Of a stretch of 64,000 nt of DNA, positions 8,457 through 18,128 are shown piece by piece. The position numbers were made by a program, and so were the translations under genes. The notes under the pieces were generated by a model that had not been told where the DNA came from, did no database searches, and saw only the letters and a program-made list of their open reading frames with translations. The DNA is from K23-9 sp049680365 (lineage in GTDB: Bacteria > Planctomycetota > Planctomycetia > Pirellulales > Pirellulaceae): contig JBAUHQ010000191.1 of the NCBI GenBank assembly GCA_049680365.1, positions 1-64,000 of the forward strand. The letters run 5' to 3'. Numbering within the stretch: position 1 is the first letter of the stretch; each line of letters begins with the position of its first letter.

Positions 8457-10457
8457 ATGAGCCACTCGTTCCAAGCGATAGTGACGTTGTGTGTCGTTCA
8501 AGCCATCCGCCGGCGACGCGCCCCGCTCGTACTGAGCATGCTGGTTTTAGGACTGAGTGTTGGGAACGTCTTTGCTCAAGACGCTGCACCCGAAAAGGCG
8601 GCTGAGAAACAAGCCGAAGCTGACAACTACATGGTTGCCGCCGACTTGCTGCCGCAATCGACAGCGGGCTACCTACGCATCCCAGACGTTCCCGAGTTCC
8701 GCACGTCTTGGCGAAAGCTCCATATCGGTCAACTGATCGACGATCCTGCGATGAAGGATTTCTTGGACGCTCAGCGAGCACGTGTTGAAAATTACATGGA
8801 TTCGACGGATCACAAAATTGGAATTCGTCCTAAAGAATTGGTCGACGTTGTAACGGGTGAAATCACGCTGGCATGGATTCCGTTTAAGAACGACAAACTG
8901 CGTCCCTATTCGATTTGCATTATTGCCGACGTGCGTGGCAAAGAGGCAGAAAGTCGGGCAGTGTTGGATCAAATCGATCAAGATCTGAAGACTGCTGGAG
9001 CGACTCGAAAAGATGTGAAATATCGCGATCAGGAAGTTCGCGTTTACTCCACCAAGCCCAAGCCAGGGCAATTAAAGGTCAATCAAGTCGCTGTGACGCA
9101 TGACGGGACACGGGTGATTGCATCGGACCGCGACACGGTTGTTCAAGATCTCTTGGATGCCATCGGCGGATCGCCCAAAGGCGAGCCGCTCAGCCGCGTT
9201 GCTGACTTCAAAACGGTGATGGACAAGTCCAGCAAGTCGTTAGCCGTCACGGCGGACGATAACGGCAAAGTTGGTTTCGAGTGGTTTGGACGTCCGTTTG
9301 AAATGGGGCGGATTTTGCGAGAAGTGTTCGAGGTGGATCGCGGAAATCAGGTCGACATTTTGAAGCTCTTGGAAGGCCAGGGTTTCGACGCTGTGCAATC
9401 ACTTGGTGGTGTTGCCGCACTGGCGGGTGACCGATTTGACGTATTGCATCGTGGGCACGTGTTGGCCAATCGTCCGTTTAAAAATGCGGCTGTCATGCTG
9501 GAGTTTTTGAACTTGCCTCTGCGACCAATTCCCGATTGGATCCATAACGAAGTTGGTAGTTTTAACCGCTTGAATTGGAATGTTGAAAAGGGATTCTGGG
9601 CATCGGAGGGTTTGATCAACGAAGCGTTGGGCGACGAAATTTTCCGAGACATGATCGAAGGAATTCGTGATGACGAAGAAGGTCCCCAGATTGATTTGGA
9701 AAAGAACTTTTTTCCCAACTTGGGCGACACCATCATCCTGATCGCTGACAGCACCGTTCCAGCGGAAGTTGATTCAGAGCGCATGTTGGTTGCCGTGGAG
9801 CTGAAGAATGCTGCCGCGATCAAGAACGTCATTCGCAAAGCGATGGAGGTTGAACCTGACGCGACCAAGATTGATGCGTTGCCTGATGTCGACATTTGGC
9901 GAGTGCAGCGTGGCGAATCGGACGACGATTTGGACGCGGAGCTTGCCGAGCTAGGTTTTGATGACGAAGAGGGGATGGATGACGGTCAGAAACCCTTGTT
10001 GGACCACTGGGCAATCGCGGTTGTCGATCAAGGGCCCGGTTCGCCAGCCGCCTATCTAATGTTCTCCAGTCATCCGGAGTTTTTGATTGAAGCGGCCAAG
10101 CGAATCAAGTCTGGTGCCAAGGACGGTTTGGAGTCGCTGCAGCCAACGAAGAACGTTGCCGCAGCAATGAAGGACTTGGGAGCCAAGAATGTTGGGATTG
10201 ACCGAGTGTCGCTCCTGAAGATGGCTATACGAGCGAAGTACGAACTGCTCCGAAAAGGCAAGCTGAAGGACAGCGATTCGGTGCTGTCGACGTTGCTCCG
10301 CCGTGCTACCGATGGCGAAGATGGCGGACAGCCTGATCCGTTGAACGCAACGAAATTGCCGCCGATCGGTCAGATTGAAAAATACTTGACCGACGGTGGA
10401 GCGTTCGTCGAAGAAACCAAAGAAGGTTGGTCGTTTACTGGTTTCTTTCTGCGTTAA
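8457..10457 (+). CDS. Large secreted protein of unknown function
   Basis: About 666 residues, not recognised as an enzyme. It has a basic start (RRRRAPLVLSMLVLGLSVGNVFAQD), a good signal peptide with cleavage near AQD. The mature part begins with a YLRIPDVPEFRTSW segment and holds two similar halves of alternating strands and acidic helices, somewhat like DUF3352-type bacterial secreted proteins. Very acidic stretches occur near residues 505-530. The frame opens at 8415; ATG 8457 is chosen so that the signal peptide begins close to the start. It ends 8 bases from the convergent nrnA-like gene. Probably periplasmic or exported; function unknown. Confidence 0.7.
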   Translation: MSHSFQAIVTLCVVQAIRRRRAPLVLSMLVLGLSVGNVFAQDAAPEKAAEKQAEADNYMVAADLLPQSTAGYLRIPDVPEFRTSWRKLHIGQLIDDPAMKDFLDAQRARVENYMDSTDHKIGIRPKELVDVVTGEITLAWIPFKNDKLRPYSICIIADVRGKEAESRAVLDQIDQDLKTAGATRKDVKYRDQEVRVYSTKPKPGQLKVNQVAVTHDGTRVIASDRDTVVQDLLDAIGGSPKGEPLSRVADFKTVMDKSSKSLAVTADDNGKVGFEWFGRPFEMGRILREVFEVDRGNQVDILKLLEGQGFDAVQSLGGVAALAGDRFDVLHRGHVLANRPFKNAAVMLEFLNLPLRPIPDWIHNEVGSFNRLNWNVEKGFWASEGLINEALGDEIFRDMIEGIRDDEEGPQIDLEKNFFPNLGDTIILIADSTVPAEVDSERMLVAVELKNAAAIKNVIRKAMEVEPDATKIDALPDVDIWRVQRGESDDDLDAELAELGFDDEEGMDDGQKPLLDHWAIAVVDQGPGSPAAYLMFSSHPEFLIEAAKRIKSGAKDGLESLQPTKNVAAAMKDLGAKNVGIDRVSLLKMAIRAKYELLRKGKLKDSDSVLSTLLRRATDGEDGGQPDPLNATKLPPIGQIEKYLTDGGAFVEETKEGWSFTGFFLR

Positions 10458-10465
10458 GGTCAACG

Positions 10466-11464
10466 CTATGCAGTTCCCAGTGCTTTCTTGACCGCTTCGA
10501 TCACGACGGGCAGCACTCTACCGCGAACTTCATCCAGCGTGCCTTCTTGGAAAGCGCCTGCGGCGGCCTTGTGACCGCCGCCATTAAATTGGCGGGCAAT
10601 CTCGTTACAGTCCATCGCGCAACGACTGCGGAAGCTGAGTTTGAATCCGCCGCGAATTTGTTCGACAAAGATCACCGCTGCATGCGTGTTCTCCACAGCC
10701 AGCGTCAGATTGATGGCGTCTTCGGTGTCGCTTGGTAGCGCGCCTGTTTTTTCGAAGTCTTCTTTCTTGACACAAGTGTGCATCAAGGCACCACCGACTT
10801 CCGATTCGGTCCGCGACAAGATCAGGCCGCGTAGCTTCAAGCGTCCTAGTGTATCGCGTTCGTACAAGTCGCCGTAAATTTCACTGGGCACCGCTCCGGC
10901 TTCCATCAACCTGGCGATCACGCGATAGGTCTCGGGAGTGACACTGCCGAATCGGAACCAGCCCGTGTCAGTCGCGATCGCGGCGAACACCGGGTAGGCC
11001 AGTGCTCGCGTGAGAGGCACGTTGAACGCGTCGGCAGCTTGGACGACCAAGTGACCGGTTGCTTCGGCTTGGTAATCCTTGTACATCGTCGCCCCCAAAG
11101 CATCTTCGCCGACGTGATGATCCAATACCATTTTGTCACAACTTGCGGCGCGAATCACGTCGCCCATGTCGCCAAGTTGGGCCCATGCGCTGGTATCCAG
11201 AATCATGATGCAGTCGCATGAGATATCTTCGGCTTCGACATGATCACCCAGCACTTCGATGTTGCCTGCAGGATCCAGGAACTGTAGCGAGGGTGGCGTC
11301 CGATGCGCGTTGATGATGCGAACGTCTTTTCCGACCGCACGCAGAACTTCGGCCATGCCCAATTCGCTGCCCAACGCGTCACAGTCAGGGCGAATGTGGC
11401 TGACCAATACAAACGATTGGTAGTGGCTGATTTGATTGACAAAAGCTTTCCAGTTGACGCCCAT
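10466..11464 (-). CDS. nrnA: DHH-family phosphoesterase, NrnA-like oligoribonuclease / pAp phosphatase
   Basis: 332 residues, the usual NrnA length. The N-terminal DHH domain has HIRPDCDALGSELG and the DHH signature in VLDHHVGEDA, which ligate two manganese ions. The C-terminal DHHA1 domain shows FNGGGHKAAAGA, the substrate-binding loop. NrnA degrades 2-5 nt RNA and dephosphorylates 3'-phosphoadenosine-5'-phosphate in many bacteria. ATG 11464 begins MGVNWKAF. It follows ribF by 50 bases on the same strand and is probably in one operon with it. Confidence 0.9.
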   Translation of the reverse strand: MGVNWKAFVNQISHYQSFVLVSHIRPDCDALGSELGMAEVLRAVGKDVRIINAHRTPPSLQFLDPAGNIEVLGDHVEAEDISCDCIMILDTSAWAQLGDMGDVIRAASCDKMVLDHHVGEDALGATMYKDYQAEATGHLVVQAADAFNVPLTRALAYPVFAAIATDTGWFRFGSVTPETYRVIARLMEAGAVPSEIYGDLYERDTLGRLKLRGLILSRTESEVGGALMHTCVKKEDFEKTGALPSDTEDAINLTLAVENTHAAVIFVEQIRGGFKLSFRSRCAMDCNEIARQFNGGGHKAAAGAFQEGTLDEVRGRVLPVVIEAVKKALGTA

Positions 11465-11514
11465 GGGCTCAGGTTCCTGTGTTGTCTGCGTTGCTGCTGT
11501 GGTTGGGCAACAGA

Positions 11515-12477
11515 TTAAAGGAGGAGTTGATTTCGGATGACGGCCACATCGCGGGTGAGTTGTGCGGCGAGGTCTTTTGTCGATTCAAAGCGTGTGACAT
11601 CGCGTACAGCCAATTCAAAGTCGACGGATATCTGTTGGCCATACAGATCACCGGAAAAGTCCAGTAAATGCACTTCAACTTTGCTGGCCGATTCGTTGAA
11701 TGTTGGATTGGGGCCGATATGAATCGCGGCAAGAAAACGTTTTTCGCCAATATTCGCGGTTCCACCATACACACCGTGCCCCGGAATAACGACATCGAAA
11801 CCAGAGAGATTGGCAGTAGGGAAGCCGATCGTCCGCCCGCGTTTTTCGCCGGTCACGACTTGGCCGCGAATTCGGTAGGGACTGCCCAAAAACTGCAGAG
11901 CATTCGCTATTTTTCCTTGGCCAAGGAGGTCTCGGATCCGCGTGCTGCTAATCAGTTCATCGCCGTTTTCTGTGGGATGGGCGATCGTGCATAGAATTTG
12001 ATTTTCTTGGCATAGTTGCGCGAGCGTTTCCACGTTGCCCTGACGTCCGCGTCCGAAGAAAAAGTTGGGTCCTTCGATCATCGCTTTGGCGCGAAGATTG
12101 TCGACAATTAACGACTGAAAAAAGTCCTTCGCTGAAAGGCTTAGAAAACTCTCGGTTGTCTCGATTACCAACAGATATTCGATGTCCAATTCGCCCATTA
12201 ATTCGGCTCGACGTTCAATCCATGTCAATTTTTCGGGGACGAAGTCGGCGCGAAGGATTGCCGAAGGGTGCGGATCAAAGACGATGGCAACAGTTGGACC
12301 ACCAATGGCATCAGCTTGCTTTTTCGCTTCGCTCAATAACACGCGGTGACCGATATGCACGCCATCGAAATTACCGATGCTGACGACGCCGCCCATCAAC
12401 GCTGGTTCAAGCGATACTCTGGCCGGATTGTTCTCCCGTGGATGCGACAATTGGGAGAAGCGAACAATTTTCGTCAC
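11515..12477 (-). CDS. ribF: Bifunctional riboflavin kinase / FAD synthetase
   Basis: Makes FMN and FAD from riboflavin. The 320-residue protein has the N-terminal nucleotidyltransferase domain with SIGNFDGVHIGHR and a STRIRDLL segment, then the C-terminal riboflavin kinase domain with the RGRTIGFPTANL flavin-binding loop and a GVYGG strand. The order and length are those of bacterial RibF. It is followed by the DHH phosphoesterase gene after 50 bases. In many bacteria ribF sits near rpsO and truB, but these are not seen here. A CCCTGCCC-type motif lies 24 bases upstream at 12501-12514. Confidence 0.95.
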   Translation of the reverse strand: MTKIVRFSQLSHPRENNPARVSLEPALMGGVVSIGNFDGVHIGHRVLLSEAKKQADAIGGPTVAIVFDPHPSAILRADFVPEKLTWIERRAELMGELDIEYLLVIETTESFLSLSAKDFFQSLIVDNLRAKAMIEGPNFFFGRGRQGNVETLAQLCQENQILCTIAHPTENGDELISSTRIRDLLGQGKIANALQFLGSPYRIRGQVVTGEKRGRTIGFPTANLSGFDVVIPGHGVYGGTANIGEKRFLAAIHIGPNPTFNESASKVEVHLLDFSGDLYGQQISVDFELAVRDVTRFESTKDLAAQLTRDVAVIRNQLLL

Positions 12478-12583
12478 GGCGGGTTCGAACTAAAACGTCA
12501 GGGCAGGGTAGGGCGGTCAGTATTGGGAGGGATTATGGACCAGAAAGCTGACTGAGCGAAGGTGGTGCGAATCTGGCCGATGC

Positions 12584-13429
12584 TCACATGACGGCTTCTC
12601 CGACTGCTTGTGGCAATTCGCTTAGGATCTCACGGCAGGTCATGCCTAATTGCGAGTACTTCTGGGCGGCCAGATCACCGGCCAGACCGTGGATCCAGAC
12701 GCCTAACCGCGCCGCGTCCCATGTGCTGAGCCCTTGTCCCAGGAGCGACGTGATCACACCGGTCAGTACATCGCCGCTGCCAGCAGTTGCCATGCCTGGG
12801 TTACCCGTATCGTTTGTCCAGGTTTCGCGTGACGAAACGACCACGGTGGGACCGCCTTTGACAACGATCACCGACCCAGTCTGTTGCGACAGTTCCGTGG
12901 CCGCAGCAATTTGCCCCTCGCGATTACTGCTGGCGACACCGGTCAAACGTTCCAGCTCGCCAGGATGCGGCGTCAACACAAGTTCGCCACCGAGTCGATC
13001 GGTCCAATTCGCCATCGCGATCGCGTTCAACGCGTCAGCGTCCATAATGCGTGGGATGTGGACTAGTGAAAGTAAACGTTCGACGATCGCTAATGAGCCG
13101 TTTTCCGTCGTCATGCCTGGACCGCATCCGATGACCGATGCGTTGCGAGCAGCGTCGGCGACATCCTTTGCCGCAGCCAAACTGAATCGGCCTTTGTCGT
13201 CACTACCGGAAATCGTCATTATCCCTGGATGAAAACTAGCAACCGTTTCCAAGCAGGCGTTGGGTACGAACGCCGATACTAAGCCCGAGCCCGTGTGGAG
13301 CGCCGCTATGGCTGACAACGCAATCGATCCGCTCATTCCGCGTGATCCGCCCACCAATAACACACGACCAAAGTTGCCTTTGTGTGCATTGGTTTTACGT
13401 GGTGAGATTTTTAGTGGTGGATTTTGCAT
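12584..13429 (-). CDS. nnrD: ADP-dependent (S)-NAD(P)H-hydrate dehydratase
   Basis: Repairs hydrated NAD(P)H, using ADP or ATP. The 281-residue protein has the ribokinase-like fold with GGSRGMSGSIALSA, a TPHPGEL segment, and the GSGDVLTGVI catalytic loop containing the base aspartate. The NnrE epimerase domain that is fused to it in many bacteria is absent here, so epimerisation would need a separate protein. It starts 12 bases after the larB stop, so larB and nnrD form an operon. Confidence 0.93.
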   Translation of the reverse strand: MQNPPLKISPRKTNAHKGNFGRVLLVGGSRGMSGSIALSAIAALHTGSGLVSAFVPNACLETVASFHPGIMTISGSDDKGRFSLAAAKDVADAARNASVIGCGPGMTTENGSLAIVERLLSLVHIPRIMDADALNAIAMANWTDRLGGELVLTPHPGELERLTGVASSNREGQIAAATELSQQTGSVIVVKGGPTVVVSSRETWTNDTGNPGMATAGSGDVLTGVITSLLGQGLSTWDAARLGVWIHGLAGDLAAQKYSQLGMTCREILSELPQAVGEAVM

Positions 13430-13441
13430 TCGAAGTTGGCT

Positions 13442-14326
13442 TTATCCAGGGCGATCAGTTTTCTGAAGCTGATTGATGATCAGTCCAGCCATGTAGCCCG
13501 CTTTGAAACCGGCATCAATATTCACAACGGCAACGCCAGCCGCACAGCTACTTAACATCCCCAGTAGAGGCGTCAGTCCGCCCAGTGTCGCACCGTATCC
13601 CACACTGGTAGGAACAGCAAATATTGGAACCGATAAATGCCCCGATACGACAGACGGCAAAGCACCTTCCATCCCCGCCACAACAATCACGGCACTCGCG
13701 TTTCGTAAACGAGGCACCGCCGACAAGAGTCGCTGCGGTCCGGCGACTCCGATGTCGTCGAACTTCACGTAAGGGATTCCCATCCAAGTCAGCGTTTCGA
13801 TGGCTTCTTCGGCGACTGGTGCATCCGTGCTGCCAGCGGTGACGACGGCGACATGATGTGACGAAGGGGAAACGGAATCGATTGGAGCTGACTTGGCGAT
13901 TGCTTGGGCGGAAATCCGCAATGTTCGTGCGACGGGATTGTGTTGCCAGTGGTCAAACTTAGTCGAAATTTCTTGTGCTGTTGGGGTGTCGATGCGAGTG
14001 ATCAAAACGCTTTGGCCGGCATCGATTTGCACTTTCGCGATCCGCTGGATCAAGTCCGACGACTTTCCTTCTCCGTAAATGACTTCGCCAAATCCGCATC
14101 GCTGCTGCCGACCGGTATCGACGGTGGCACCGTCGATCGGAGCTTGTGAATTGGAATGCTGCGTTTCGGGGAGATTGGAGATTGCGACCAGGACTTCGGC
14201 CACTGACACTTGGCCCATGGCTAGCCGCGTCAACAGATCGGCTAAATCGGTGTGGCGGTTCGGATCGACGTTGGGCCGATGGGAGCTGAGCCCAGGATTT
14301 AACGGGGCAGGGGAGGGCGTTGGCAT
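13442..14326 (-). CDS. larB: LarB, nickel-pincer cofactor biosynthesis carboxylase
   Basis: LarB carboxylates nicotinic acid adenine dinucleotide, the first step to the nickel-pincer cofactor of lactate racemase-type enzymes. The 294-residue protein has the expected pattern: an N-terminal segment, the FGEVIYGEGKS motif, then a PurE-like domain with VTAGSTDAPVAEEA, GIPYVKFDD and VPTSVGYGATLGG near the end. No LarC, LarE or LarA is in the window, so the pathway would be completed elsewhere. The first codons hold a G-rich dispersed motif (14304-14318). It is followed closely by nnrD. Confidence 0.92.
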   Translation of the reverse strand: MPTPSPAPLNPGLSSHRPNVDPNRHTDLADLLTRLAMGQVSVAEVLVAISNLPETQHSNSQAPIDGATVDTGRQQRCGFGEVIYGEGKSSDLIQRIAKVQIDAGQSVLITRIDTPTAQEISTKFDHWQHNPVARTLRISAQAIAKSAPIDSVSPSSHHVAVVTAGSTDAPVAEEAIETLTWMGIPYVKFDDIGVAGPQRLLSAVPRLRNASAVIVVAGMEGALPSVVSGHLSVPIFAVPTSVGYGATLGGLTPLLGMLSSCAAGVAVVNIDAGFKAGYMAGLIINQLQKTDRPG

Positions 14327-14506
14327 CGAGGCAGTGCAATGCAGCGTGGGGAAACAGGCGAATCAGTCAGAGGGGCGGTTGCAGTTCGCGAGAATCGAAT
14401 TCAAATACTTCTCTGACGGCCGCAGACAATTGTTGCGGTTTTACCCATCCTAACAGCTTCCCAGGCATTGGCCTGACCCCCCACTTCACAAGCGGACTCT
14501 CTCGTC

Positions 14507-15721
14507 ATGAAAAGTTGCGTATTGGCCTACTCTGGCGGACTAGATACTTCAGTAATCCTTGGATGGCTCCAAGACCAAGGCTACGAAGTCCACTGTGTTT
14601 ATGTCGATCTGGGACAGCCTGGCGAAGACCGTGCGGCAATCGAAAAGAAAGCTCATGATTGTGGTGCTGCGTCCTACCGTCGGATCGACGTCCGCGAAGA
14701 ACTCTGTCGTGACTTTGCGTTTCCCGTTTTGGCATGGCAAGCAAAGTACGAACAGATCTATTTGCTGGGAACATCGATCGCACGGCCTTTGATCAGCAAA
14801 GTCTGCTTGGAAGTGGCGCGCGAAGTCGGCGCGACTGCTTATGCACACGGTGCGACAGGGAAGGGCAATGACCAATGTCGATTCCAGTTGGCTGCCGAAG
14901 CACTGGATCCCAAGGTCGAAATGATCGCTCCCTGGCGAATCAAAGAATTCCGTGAAGCGTTCCCGGGACGAACGGAATTGATCGCGTATTGCGAAAGCAA
15001 GAATATCCCGGTCAAAGCGTCTACTGCGAAACCGTACAGTAGCGACGAGAATGTCTTGCACATCAGTTACGAAGCAGGCGACTTGGAAGATCTGAACATT
15101 AATGGTGTCGAACTGGTCGATTTCGGCATGGGCGTTAGCCCTGAAGAAGCACCGGACGAATCCGAAAAGGTCACGATTGGTTTTCAGTCGGGTGTCCCCG
15201 TGACGTTGAACGGTAAAAACGTCAGCCCGTTGGAAATGGTCCAGCAACTCAATGACATTGCCGGTCGCAATGGAGTTGGCCGCATCGACATGGTCGAGAA
15301 CCGTTTCGTGGGAATGAAAAGTCGTGGTGTCTATGAGTCGCCAGGTATGACGGTGTTGTACGACGCGTTGATGAACATCGAACAACTGACGATGGACCGC
15401 GATTTGATTCACTTGCGTGATCGCATGGCTCCCGAAGTAGCCGAGATGGTGTACTACGGTTTTTGGTACACGCCAAAGATGGATTCATTGATGGCGTTTA
15501 TTCGCGAAGCTCAAAAGCATACGACAGGTGAAGTCACTTTGAAGCTTTATAAAGGCAACATTAGCGTGGACTCGCGCAGCAGCGTTAACAGCTTGTACGA
15601 TGCCGAGATCGCGACGATGGAAGGCGGCGGATCGTACAACCAAGACGATGCCGAAGGCTTCCTACGCATTCACGGTTTGCCATGCCGCGTGCAAGGATCG
15701 GTGACGCCACGAAAGTTCTAG
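14507..15721 (+). CDS. argG: Argininosuccinate synthase
   Basis: Joins citrulline and aspartate with ATP in arginine synthesis. The 404-residue protein begins MKSCVLAYSGGLDTSV with the ATP-pyrophosphatase loop, then YVDLGQ, the GTSIARPLI strand, HGATGKGNDQ and the SSDENVLHISYE block, all typical of ArgG. It is a single gene without argH, divergent from larB across 180 bases that contain no convincing leader peptide. Cytosolic, active as a tetramer in known homologues. Confidence 0.97.
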   Translation: MKSCVLAYSGGLDTSVILGWLQDQGYEVHCVYVDLGQPGEDRAAIEKKAHDCGAASYRRIDVREELCRDFAFPVLAWQAKYEQIYLLGTSIARPLISKVCLEVAREVGATAYAHGATGKGNDQCRFQLAAEALDPKVEMIAPWRIKEFREAFPGRTELIAYCESKNIPVKASTAKPYSSDENVLHISYEAGDLEDLNINGVELVDFGMGVSPEEAPDESEKVTIGFQSGVPVTLNGKNVSPLEMVQQLNDIAGRNGVGRIDMVENRFVGMKSRGVYESPGMTVLYDALMNIEQLTMDRDLIHLRDRMAPEVAEMVYYGFWYTPKMDSLMAFIREAQKHTTGEVTLKLYKGNISVDSRSSVNSLYDAEIATMEGGGSYNQDDAEGFLRIHGLPCRVQGSVTPRKF

Positions 15722-15817
15722 AGCAGCTATCGGGTTGTTGGTCGGCCTTCGATGCATAGCTTGCCGCTACGATCTGAATTACGGTGAATAGAACATGATT
15801 CGGTCGGTCTACATCCG

Positions 15818-15839
15818 TCGGAGACAAACGGCTACTTTG
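15818..15839 (+). repeat. Dispersed repeat TCGGAG-N6-GGCTAC(C/T)TTG, copy 2
   Basis: Lies in the convergent junction between argG and the DUF1559 protein, in the same orientation as the copies at 1859 and 41122. It reads TCGGAG, ACAAAC, GGCTACTTTG. Confidence 0.5.
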
Positions 15840-15845
15840 GCCGGC

Positions 15846-16772
15846 TCAATCCAGTGTGTCATCAGGCAGTGGTTCGCCGCCGCCTGGAGTCACTAGTGCA
15901 TTGAAGACGGTGACCGAGGTTTCGTTGGGAAGGAAGTGTCCGCGGCCGTCCACGGTGGCCATTGCGACGCCGTCTTCCAGTAATTGTCCTGGGTCATCTT
16001 TGCGTGATCCGTTGATTTGTCCGGACATCTTTGCAAAGTTCAGGTCGACCGGTTCGGTCCACATGCCCGTGGTTACCGATGGGTTGCCTTCAATCACAAG
16101 CATGGTTTGTGTGGGCGAATCGATGATGTCCTGAGGGTTCATCGGTCCAGTTGGTGGAAACAGAGTGTTCGCGCCAACAACCAAGTAGTAGTCCGACTCC
16201 GGTGCCGAGAATCCTTGTTGTGCATCAGGATGACGAAACACAGCAGGCATCTGGTAGGCCGCCTGCATGTTGACTTCGGAAGTCCAGTCCTTGGTCAAAT
16301 CAAATTGGGCATGCAGGTCATCTTCGTCCAAGTAGGGCAGGATCAGCACTCGCCACGACACGAGTGGTTTGCCAGACGCATCGGTCAAGGCAGGTGGTGG
16401 ATAGGTCTTGTGTTCCGCTGCGTAGGCGTTCAGTGCGTCGGCAATCTTTTCCAGATTCCGCATCGATGCATTCCGCGTTCGATTCGACGAGAGACGCTGG
16501 ACCGTTTGGCCACCAAAACGGAATACCGCAAAGACTAGGCAACCAAGTAAAACCAATACGACACTGGCCGCCACGATCCAAGCGAACGGCTTGGTCGCGC
16601 CCGATAGGTTGGCTTGGCTAGCTCCCGGTCGTTTGGCACCTAATCGCTTGGGGGCGAAACGTGGGATATCGATGGGCTTGCCACATGTCACGCACTCGCC
16701 GCTGCGACCAGAGTACTGGTCTTCGACTTGCGTTTGCGTGCGACAGTGTGGGCAGGTGAATAGAAAAGGCAT
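15846..16772 (-). CDS. DUF1559-type protein with zinc ribbon and membrane anchor
   Basis: 308 residues. An N-terminal zinc ribbon (CPHC at residues 8-11, CVTC near 27) is followed by a Lys/Arg-rich linker and one membrane helix (WIVAASVVLVLLGCLVFAV). The rest resembles the DUF1559 (PulG-like pseudopilin-associated) domain common in planctomycetes: NLEKIADALNAYAAEHKTYPP, PLVSWRVLILPYLDED, and a late HFLPNE strand. The planctomycete DUF1559 family is large and mostly of unknown function; a role in surface structures is often suggested. The cytosolic zinc ribbon on an anchored form is a common variant there. Confidence 0.85.
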   Translation of the reverse strand: MPFLFTCPHCRTQTQVEDQYSGRSGECVTCGKPIDIPRFAPKRLGAKRPGASQANLSGATKPFAWIVAASVVLVLLGCLVFAVFRFGGQTVQRLSSNRTRNASMRNLEKIADALNAYAAEHKTYPPPALTDASGKPLVSWRVLILPYLDEDDLHAQFDLTKDWTSEVNMQAAYQMPAVFRHPDAQQGFSAPESDYYLVVGANTLFPPTGPMNPQDIIDSPTQTMLVIEGNPSVTTGMWTEPVDLNFAKMSGQINGSRKDDPGQLLEDGVAMATVDGRGHFLPNETSVTVFNALVTPGGGEPLPDDTLD

Positions 16773-16918
16773 GGACGGATTCGCGCGTAGGTTTCTTCGT
16801 CAGCCAAGAGATTCGTCCTGGCATGTTGCAATTGATCAGTCGGCTTGCCAGGTAAAGTCCCCGCTTACCACAATCGTTATCTATTCTATGCGATCCAAGG
16901 CTGATGTGGGAATGAACT

Positions 16919-17356
16919 GTGCGAACCGTATTGCAACGAGTGACGAGCGCCAAAGTTGAAGTGGCGGGTGAGGTGGTAGGGCAAATTGGCCACGGCTTGC
17001 TGGTCCTACTGGGCGTTGGACACGGCGATTCGATCTCCGAAGTAAAGTGGCTGGCAGATAAAACCGCCGAGCTTCGTATCTTTGAAGACGACGCAGGGAA
17101 AATGAATCGCTCGGTGTTGGACGTCGAGGGTTCAGCACTGGTAGTCAGTCAGTTCACCTTGCTGGGCGATTGCCGCAAAGGCCGTCGGCCTGCGTTCACC
17201 GCTGCCGCAGAGCCAACGCTGGCAAATGAGTTGTACCTAAAGTACTGCGACCTGCTTGGTGAGCGGGGCGTGCCGATCCAACGAGGCATCTTTGCGGCAG
17301 ATATGCAAGTATCATTGGTCAACGATGGTCCCGTAACAATGGTGATCGATCGCTAA
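16919..17356 (+). CDS. dtd: D-aminoacyl-tRNA deacylase
   Basis: Removes D-amino acids wrongly attached to tRNA. The 145-residue protein has the family marks: MRTVLQRVTSAKVEV at the start (GTG), the SQFTLLGDCRKGRRP segment, and the NDGPVTMVIDR motif at the end, where Gly-Pro of NxGPVT enters the active site. It is a single gene convergent with the membrane hydrolase gene; the spacing is 49 bases. Confidence 0.95.
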   Translation: MRTVLQRVTSAKVEVAGEVVGQIGHGLLVLLGVGHGDSISEVKWLADKTAELRIFEDDAGKMNRSVLDVEGSALVVSQFTLLGDCRKGRRPAFTAAAEPTLANELYLKYCDLLGERGVPIQRGIFAADMQVSLVNDGPVTMVIDR

Positions 17357-17405
17357 ACTTGTCGTTGCTGCGACGCAGTGCGGCGGAGTGCAACATGAAC
17401 CGTTG

Positions 17406-18128
17406 CTACTTTAACCACTTCTGCCAAGGCAGTTCTTGCGGTGCTGGCTGAGCAATGTGCGGATCGTCAAAGCGAGTGTGCTCGCGAATACGATCACTCA
17501 AATCGTGATCGCCCCATGCCAAGTAGGCGAGCACGATGACTTGGGCATAGACCATTAAGTTTGAAAATTGATTATTGCCAAACAGCTTCAACGCCGAGCC
17601 GAATGACTTCTTCGCGCGGAAACGCAAGAAGCCAAATTCGATGGCCCAGATTTCGTCCAAGATTAAATGCACCATAAAGCCGATGACGATGGCAGCTGTC
17701 TTGAAGAGGCGGATTGATTCCTCCGGACACGGCATCACCAAATAAGCAGCCAGTCCTGCCAACGCCGCTGCAGGTATGCTGTGCCACATTCCGCGGTGGA
17801 CAGTGAAGCGTCGGAAAAATTCGACGACTACAAATCGGATGCCGATATAGATTAGCATCGTCGCCAACACCATCGACTCATGCGACAGCTGCATTTCACG
17901 AAAACGATCGAGCATCAAGATCGGAACCACTGCGGACGCGAACATGCTGGTTTCGCGCAGCGGAATTCCTGAGTCACTATCCAAGTCAGGCAACATGCCA
18001 GCGACACTGCATAGACCTCCCGCCAAGATGCCTGTCTCGATCGACATGCCTTGCTGCGTCACGCCCCAGTATCCGTATGCGATACCGACCAGCGTGCTAC
18101 CGGTAATGTGGGTTTTGAAATCAGCCAC
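17406..18128 (-). CDS. YdjM/DUF457-type membrane metal-dependent hydrolase
   Basis: 240 residues with several membrane helices and the His/Asp clusters of the LexA-binding, membrane-bound hydrolase family: an N-terminal HITGSTLVGIAYGY, MLPDLDSDSG and FTVHRGMWHSIP. In Escherichia coli the YdjM relative is SOS-regulated; the substrate of the family is unknown. It is divergent from the CvpA-like gene, and a G-rich run (18130 region) lies just upstream of its start. Confidence 0.8.
   Translation of the reverse strand: MADFKTHITGSTLVGIAYGYWGVTQQGMSIETGILAGGLCSVAGMLPDLDSDSGIPLRETSMFASAVVPILMLDRFREMQLSHESMVLATMLIYIGIRFVVVEFFRRFTVHRGMWHSIPAAALAGLAAYLVMPCPEESIRLFKTAAIVIGFMVHLILDEIWAIEFGFLRFRAKKSFGSALKLFGNNQFSNLMVYAQVIVLAYLAWGDHDLSDRIREHTRFDDPHIAQPAPQELPWQKWLK

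Noticed and set aside
12480..12500. GGGTTCGAA resembling a tRNA T-loop
   Set aside because: No matching acceptor, D or anticodon stems around it; no tRNA was found in the window.
14327..14506. Possible arginine leader peptide ahead of argG
   Set aside because: A 25-codon frame with four Arg codons exists but no hairpin with a T tract follows, so attenuation is not supported.
14549..15412. A 287-codon minus-strand frame opposite argG
   Set aside because: Lies wholly inside argG and has no recognisable protein features.
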